This document shows positions 53,573 through 64,000 of a DNA stretch of 64,000 nucleotides, piece after piece; the stretch's first letter is position 1; every line of letters starts with the position of its first letter. Under the pieces are notes generated by a model that did not search any database, was not told where the DNA came from, and was given only the letters and a program-made list of their open reading frames with translations. This stretch comes from Derxia gummosa DSM 723 (GTDB taxonomy: Bacteria > Pseudomonadota > Gammaproteobacteria > Burkholderiales > Burkholderiaceae_E), in the NCBI RefSeq assembly GCF_000482785.1, contig NZ_AXWS01000013.1, positions 141,708-205,707 of the forward strand, written 5' to 3'. Position numbers and translations under genes: made by a program.

Positions 53573-54475
53573 ATGGAACTCCGCCACATCAAGTATTTCA
53601 TCGCCGTCGCGCGCGAACTCAACATCGGCCGCGCCGCCGCCCGGCTGCACATCTCGCAGCCGCCGCTCACGCGCCAGATCCAGCAGCTTGAAGAGGAATT
53701 GGGCGTGCAGCTTTTCGTGCGCACGCCCAAGGGCGTCGAGCTGACCCAGGCCGGCAAGCTGATGCTGGCCGAGGCCGAGAACATCCAGACCGTCGTGAGC
53801 CAGACGGTGGACCGCGTTCAGCGCGCGGCCAAGGGCCATCTCGGGCGGCTCGACATCGCGGTGTTCGGCTCGGGCGTGCTGCTGCTCATCCCGCGCGTGC
53901 TGCTCGCGTTCCGTACCGCGCATCCGGGCGTGACGATGGCGGTGCACACGATGGGCAAGGCCGAGCAGATCGAGGCGCTGCGCCAGCGGCGCATCACGGT
54001 CGGCTTCAACCGCCTGCTCGCGCCCGAGCCGGACATCGCGTCGGAGCTGTTCGCGATCGAGCCGGTGATGGTGGCCATCAACGCGCTCGATCCGCTGGCC
54101 GCGCAGGAGGAGATCGCCATCCGCGACCTGGTCGGCAAGCCGCTGGTCATGTACCCGAGCACCGGCCGGCCCAACTTCGTGGACAAGGTGCATCAACTGT
54201 TCGCGGCCGAGCGGCTGTCACCGACGGTCGCGCACGAGGTGGGCGACGCGGTGACGGCGGTGGCCTTCGTGGCGAGCGGGCTGGGCGCCTGCCTGGTGGC
54301 GGAATCGGCCACGGCGCTGGCGCTGCCGTCGGTGGTGTACCGGCGGCTCAGGACGAAGAAGCCGGCAACGATCGACCTGAGCTGCATCTACCGGCATGAC
54401 GATGCGTCGCCGATTCTGGAGGCGTTTCTGGAGGTGATGCGGGGGTGCAGGAGCGTGGGGGTGGAGGCGGGGTGA
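53573..54475 (+). CDS. LysR-family regulator of the catabolic block
   Basis: A 300-residue LysR protein of the CatR/BenM-like branch: MELRHIKYFIAVARELNIGR, LHISQPPLTRQIQQLEEELG, VQLFVRTPKGVELTQAG. The effector domain follows (about 90-295: GHLGRLDIAVFGSGVLLLIP). AAAGAG precedes the ATG. It is divergent from the DUF1302 gene, so its likely site is in the shared 308-base gap, and the 15-base element there also occurs at the meta-cleavage operon. Aromatic acids or muconate-type effectors are usual in this branch. Confidence 0.93.
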   Translation: MELRHIKYFIAVARELNIGRAAARLHISQPPLTRQIQQLEEELGVQLFVRTPKGVELTQAGKLMLAEAENIQTVVSQTVDRVQRAAKGHLGRLDIAVFGSGVLLLIPRVLLAFRTAHPGVTMAVHTMGKAEQIEALRQRRITVGFNRLLAPEPDIASELFAIEPVMVAINALDPLAAQEEIAIRDLVGKPLVMYPSTGRPNFVDKVHQLFAAERLSPTVAHEVGDAVTAVAFVASGLGACLVAESATALALPSVVYRRLRTKKPATIDLSCIYRHDDASPILEAFLEVMRGCRSVGVEAG

Positions 54476-54526
54476 GGGCGGAGCGGGCTTGCGCGGGCCG
54501 TCGGTGCCGCCGGATGCGGCGGCGGG

Positions 54527-54649
54527 TCAGACGAGGATGACGGTGTCGCTGTAGCGCGCGACCGTGGCGTCATGCGTGAGCAGGCGCATCGGCTCGACAA
54601 GGGCCTGGGCGACGATGAGGCGGTCGAAGGGGTCGAGCAGCAGGTTCAC
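54527..54649 (-). pseudogene. PIN-domain (VapC-like) toxin with internal deletion
   Basis: The frame starts with GTG at 54649, overlapping the antitoxin stop (GTGA), and reads VNLLLD directly followed by PFDRLIVAQALVEPMRLLTH and DATVARYSDTVILV. Complete PIN toxins of this group begin MNLLLDTH and end with DPFDRLLIAQA...LLTHD. The first six and last 35 residues are kept; the central 80 or so, including most catalytic acids, are gone in frame. The deletion appears to have joined two LLD/DPFD sites. The 40-residue product should be inactive. Confidence 0.75.
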
Positions 54650-54891
54650 GGCGCGGCGCCGACGAACAGGCGGGCGACTTCGTCGTTGTGCTCGTCGATC
54701 GAATCGGGGATGTCGAAGCGTCCCTTGGCGACGCCGATGCGTGGACCGGGCGCTGGCTCGTCGATCGGCACCAGCTTCGCGGCCGGACGACCGTTGCGCA
54801 CGATGACGATCTCCCGCTTGCGGCCCTGCTCGATGTCGTCAATAAGGCGGGAGAGCGTGGTCTCGGCCTGGAGCAGGTTGATGACAGGCAT
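54646..54891 (-). CDS. Phd/YefM-family antitoxin
   Basis: An 81-residue protein: MPVINLLQAETTLSRLIDDI, EQGRKREIVIVRNGRPAAKL, VPIDEPAPGPRIGVAKGRFD. The N-terminal two-thirds is the Phd DNA-binding fold, and the C-terminal part is the toxin-binding tail. It is upstream of a PIN toxin gene that has lost its centre, so it survives as an orphan antitoxin. It might still repress its own promoter in 54892-55076 or neutralise related toxins elsewhere. Confidence 0.85.
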   Translation of the reverse strand: MPVINLLQAETTLSRLIDDIEQGRKREIVIVRNGRPAAKLVPIDEPAPGPRIGVAKGRFDIPDSIDEHNDEVARLFVGAAP

Positions 54892-55076
54892 GGCGGCGGG
54901 AGCAGGGTTGCGGACCGGGCAAATCTAGCGCTCCTGGCACCGGAGTTGGTCGGATCAACCAAGTCAAAAGGCCGGACGGCAACCACCCCGGCCGATGCGG
55001 TTTAATTCGCCCCCGCCCGCGACCGGCCCCGAACGGCCCGTCCGGCAGTACGCATGCCCCTGCCTGAAATCCACCG

Positions 55077-57567
<2,491 letters not shown>

Positions 57568-57575
<8 letters not shown>

Positions 57576-58839
57576 CAGCGAAGGAACAGGCTACCGGGTA
57601 CTTGCCAATCTGGTGTCGCCTGTCGATGCCAAGATCACTGTTCGCAAGGACATCACGCGACCCTATGTCGGGCTGGAGAACATTCCTTCGCATGGTGCTC
57701 ATTTGACGGGGTGGTCACTCGCCAGCTCGTCCATCAGCACCAATTCAATCTTTGAGGCTGGTGACGTACTGTTCGGCAAGCTCCGACCGAACCTGCGCAA
57801 ATGCGTTGTTGCTCCTTTTGATGGCTACTGCTCGACCGACATCCTTGTATTGCGTGCGAATACAGGCGTGGATCCAGGATTTGCCGGCAAGGTATTGAGG
57901 ACCGAGCAAGTCGGCGCGGCGGCCGAGATGACATCCGTCGGTACAAAAATGCCGCGCACGTCTTGGAAGCATCTGAGCCAGATTGAGGTCTTCTGCCCCG
58001 GTCTTACTGAACAGTCGAGGATCGCCCAAGTCCTCGACACCCTCGACACCGCCATCCACGAAACTCAGGCGATCATCGCCAAGCTCAAGGCTGTCAAGCA
58101 GGGCCTGCTGCACGACCTGCTGACGCGCGGCATCGACGCCAATGGCGAATTGCGTCCGCCTCAGGCCGAGGCGCCGCATCTCTACAAAGAGTCGCCGTTG
58201 GGGTGGATTCCGAGGGAATGGGAAGTCTCCACGCTTGAAGCTGTGTCCGCTACCGTCACCAGCGGCTCACGCGACTGGGCGCGGTTCTATGCCGATAGCG
58301 GTTCGCTGTTCGTACGTATCGGCAATCTCACGCGAGAGCACATCAACTTTCGCTTCGACTCCTGCATGTATGTCCGCCCGCCACGGAATGCCGATGGTCA
58401 ACGGACAAGACTCGAGCCGGGTGACATCCTGTTTTCGATCACCGCCGATTTGGGAATTGTCGGTGTCGTTCCCGTCGATATGGGCGAGGCGTACATCAAT
58501 CAGCACGTTGCTCTCGTACGTCCGAGCCCAAGTGCGGTCAATCCGCGTTTCGTGGGCCACTATCTGGCCGGTCCGGTGGCTCAGGCGTATGTCAGCAAAT
58601 TGAACGATGCGGGTGCGAAAGCGGGCTTGAATCTGCCAACCGTTCGCGGACTGCTGACCGTGCGGCCAGTGAGGATGGAACAAGACTTTGCTGCCGAACG
58701 GCTGGACGAGATCGACAACCGCATCCAGATCGCCATAACGGAGTCGGCAAAGCAGCGCGAACTCAAGACCGCCCTCATGGACGACCTCCTCACCGGTCGC
58801 GTCCGCGTCACACCTCTGCTCGAAGGCGCCGCCCCATGA
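57568..58839 (+). CDS. hsdS: Type I specificity subunit, HsdS
   Basis: A 423-residue subunit with two target-recognition domains (about 10-150 and 205-360) and two conserved helical spacers ([75 protein letters not shown]). The variable domains have visibly lower G+C than the spacers, as expected where specificity is exchanged. The recognition sequence cannot be read from this. It overlaps hsdM before it and the DUF1016 gene after it (ATGA). Confidence 0.95.
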
Positions 58840-59893
58840 CCGACCGCCCGGCCTCGCTCACACCCGCGCCCGCCGACTACACCGACTGGCTCGCCGAGCT
58901 GAAGACCCGCATCGACGACGCCCGGCAGAGCGCCGCGCTCGCGGTGAACCGCGAGCTGGTGCTGCTGTATTGGCAGATCGGCCACGACATCCTCGCGCGG
59001 CAGGGCCGAGAGGGCTGGGGCGCAAGGGTGGTGGACCGGCTCGCGCATGACCTGCGCACGGCCTTTCCGGACATGAAGGGCTTTTCGCCGCGCAACCTCA
59101 AGTACATGCGCGCCTTCGCCGAGGCCTGGCCCGATGGCCAATTTGTGCAAGCGGTGCTTGCACGATTGCCCTGGTATCACCAGCTGGCCCTGCTGGACAA
59201 GCTCGACGACGAGCCGGCCCGGCGCTGGTATGCCGCCAAGGCCATCGAGCACAACTGGTCGCGCAACGTGCTGGTGATGCAGATCGAGACCGACGCGCGC
59301 GGTCGCTCGGGTCAGGCGGTCACCAACTTCGTCGAGCGCCTGCCCGCGCCGCTGTCGGACCTCGCGCGCGAGTCGCTGAAGGACCCCTACCGCTTCGACT
59401 TCCTCGGCCTGCACGACGATGCCCAAGAGCGCGCCGTGGAGGGCGCGCTGGTGCGGCATGTGACGCAGTTTCTGCTGGAGCTGGGCGCGGGCTTCGCCTT
59501 CGTGGGCCGGCAGGTGCTGCTGGACGTGGGCGGCGACGAGTTCTTCATCGACCTGCTTTTCTATCACCTCAAGCTGCGCTGCTACGTGGTGATCGAACTC
59601 AAGGGCGGCAAGTTCAAGCCCGAGCACCTGGGCCAGCTCGGCTTCTATCTCACCGCCGTGGACCGCCAGATCAAGAGCGAACACGACAACCCCACCCTCG
59701 GCCTGCTGCTGTGCAAGAGCAAGAACAAGGTGGTGGCCGAGTACGCGCTGGGCGACAAGACGCAGCCTATGGGCATCGCCGAATACAAGCTGCTCGAATC
59801 GCTCCCGGCCGAGTTGCAGACCGGGCTGCCGAGCATCGAGCAGATCGAGCGGGAGCTGCGCGCCCTGCCCGACGACATGCAAGAGGAAGACTG

Positions 59894-59894
<1 letters not shown>
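58836..59894 (+). CDS. DUF1016 (YhcG-type) PD-(D/E)XK nuclease-domain protein
   Basis: A 352-residue protein. The N-terminal DUF1016 domain (about 15-160) has ARQSAALAVNRELVLLYWQI, GFSPRNLKYMRAFAEAWPDG and LPWYHQLALLDKLDD. The C-terminal nuclease domain has LLDVGGDEFFIDLLFYH and VVIELKGGKFKPEHLGQL, with the D..E-x-K core. It overlaps hsdS by four bases and hsdR by one (TGATG), so it is an integral gene of the operon. Proteins of this family are frequent passengers of type I systems; their role is not settled. A perfect TGCAAGC-GGT-GCTTGCA inverted repeat lies in it at 59146. Confidence 0.93.
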
Positions 59895-63211
<3,317 letters not shown>

Positions 63212-63215
63212 ACCG

Positions 63216-63929
63216 ATGCCCGCACCCGTGAACGCGCCCGGCCTTCAGGTGGACGACCTGAGTTTCACCCTCAGGCGCAGCGCCGGCCGCAGGACGATGC
63301 AGATCACCGTCGAACGTGACGGCGCGCTGGTTCTGCTGGCGCCGCCCGAGGTGGACGAGGCCGCGCTGCGCGCCTTCGTGCTGGAAAAGCGCTTCTGGAT
63401 CTACACCAGGCTGGCCGAAAAGGATCGCCTGCAACGGCAGGTGCCACGCAGGGAGTTCGTGGACGGCGAGGGCTTCCTGTACCTAGGGCGCAGCCATCGG
63501 CTGAGGCTGGTGGATGAACAGGACGTGCCGCTGAAGCTGGCGGCGGGCCGCTTCCGCCTGCGCCGGGATGCCCTGCCCGACGCGCGCGAGCACTTCATCC
63601 GCTGGTACGGCGAGCGTGCCCGGGCATGGCTGTCGGGGCGGGTGGCGGAGTACCGGTCGCGCATGGAGGTGGCGCCGGCCGGCGTGAAGGTGCAGGACCT
63701 CGGCTACCGCTGGGGATCGTGCGGCCGGGGCGACTGGCTCTACTTCCACTGGAAGGCAATCCTGCTGCCGGCGCGTATCGCCGAGTACGTGGTGGTGCAT
63801 GAGATCGCGCATCTGCACGAGCCGCATCACACGCCGGCCTTTTGGCTGCGCGTGGAACGCGCCATGCCGGACTACGCGCAGCGCAAGGCCTGGCTGGCCG
63901 AGCACGGCATCGAGGTCGAGGGCATCTGA
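63216..63929 (+). CDS. YgjP-like (DUF45) zinc metallopeptidase
   Basis: A 237-residue protein with the DUF45/YgjP/WLM zincin core: YRWGSCGRGDWLYFHWKAIL, then VVHEIAHLHEPHHTPAFW (H195, E196, H199 of HExxH and a later His). The N-terminal half is a beta domain (SFTLRRSAGRRTMQITVERD). The ATG at 63216 is four bases after the hsdR stop. Genes of this type are commonly found directly behind hsdR; whether the peptidase acts on the restriction complex is not known. Confidence 0.92.
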   Translation: MPAPVNAPGLQVDDLSFTLRRSAGRRTMQITVERDGALVLLAPPEVDEAALRAFVLEKRFWIYTRLAEKDRLQRQVPRREFVDGEGFLYLGRSHRLRLVDEQDVPLKLAAGRFRLRRDALPDAREHFIRWYGERARAWLSGRVAEYRSRMEVAPAGVKVQDLGYRWGSCGRGDWLYFHWKAILLPARIAEYVVVHEIAHLHEPHHTPAFWLRVERAMPDYAQRKAWLAEHGIEVEGI

Positions 63930-63959
63930 GGGCGGCGGGCGAGCGCCCCGCCGTTCAAC

Positions 63960-64000
63960 TCACGCAAACCGCTCCATCAACGCATCCCGCGCCTCGGTGA
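63960..64000 (-). CDS. C-terminal end of a minus-strand gene (partial)
   Basis: On the minus strand the window edge gives TEARDALMERFA and a stop (TCA on the plus strand at 63960-63962). The few residues are helical and fit a protein C-terminus convergent with the metallopeptidase gene. Nothing more can be said. Confidence 0.35.
   Translation of the reverse strand, partial: TEARDALMERFA

Noticed and set aside
59146..59162. TGCAAGCGGTGCTTGCA as a regular copy of the dispersed motif
   Set aside because: The arms are perfect but the spacer is three bases longer than in the other copies, so it is kept only as a possible variant.

Overview
The window is about 70% G+C, has almost no non-coding space, and its genes use strongly G/C-ending codons. 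Gene content (MexEF-OprN-type pump, Fsr, kdpFABC-DE, a XylR/DmpR-type regulator, DUF1302/DUF1329 genes, many LysR and AraC regulators) points to a chromosomal segment of a betaproteobacterium, probably Burkholderiales (Alcaligenaceae- or Comamonadaceae-like). No rRNA, tRNA, CRISPR array or prophage was seen.

Layout. (1) 0-5 kb: iron uptake. A PepSY-helix protein and a Fur-box TonB receptor with a long hairpin in its leader, then a second TonB receptor. (2) 5.3-9.9 kb: a BarA-like hybrid kinase (HisKA-REC-Hpt) and two genes of unknown function. (3) 9.9-12.9 kb: LysR regulator, divergent from an exported DJ-1/PfpI protein and an old-yellow-enzyme reductase. (4) 13-25 kb: efflux block. Three export systems each sit beside a local regulator: AraC with a MexEF-OprN-type RND pump, TetR (with a GFA enzyme) with an MFS carrier, and AraC with Fsr. 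(5) 25-36 kb: potassium. A hybrid kinase with a DUF4118 membrane domain is divergent from a tightly overlapping small ORF-kdpF-kdpA-small ORF-kdpB-kdpC-kdpD-kdpE operon. (6) 36-38 kb: Gfo/Idh/MocA oxidoreductase and a divergent LysR.

(7) 38-41.3 kb: a low-G+C island with a decayed IS110, a Tse2-like toxin and Tsi2-like immunity pair, a decayed IS256-family element with a duplicated right end, and a HEPN-like protein. (8) 41.3-54.5 kb: a catabolic block, all on the minus strand: DUF1302 porin, DUF1329 protein, YCF48/BNR protein, MMPL/RND transporter, XylR/DmpR-type sigma-54 activator, then the 4-oxalocrotonate branch of catechol meta-cleavage (dehydrogenase, hydratase, decarboxylase). A divergent LysR gene borders it. 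A 15-base element (14/15 identical) precedes both the DUF1302 and the dehydrogenase genes. (9) 54.5-64 kb: a remnant Phd-PIN toxin-antitoxin locus, then a type I restriction-modification operon hsdM-hsdS-DUF1016 nuclease-hsdR followed by a zinc metallopeptidase gene.

The strongest unexplained signal crosses these units: a near-palindromic 14-mer close to TGCAAGCGCTTGCA, seen at least 16 times, mostly inside genes and written with codons otherwise rare here (CTT, GTT, ATT, GCA, ACA). It looks like a LacI/CcpA-type operator with a central CG, but its placement does not follow gene function, which suggests a chromosome-scale or global-regulator signal. The Tse2/Tsi2-like pair stranded between IS remnants is the other leading candidate.
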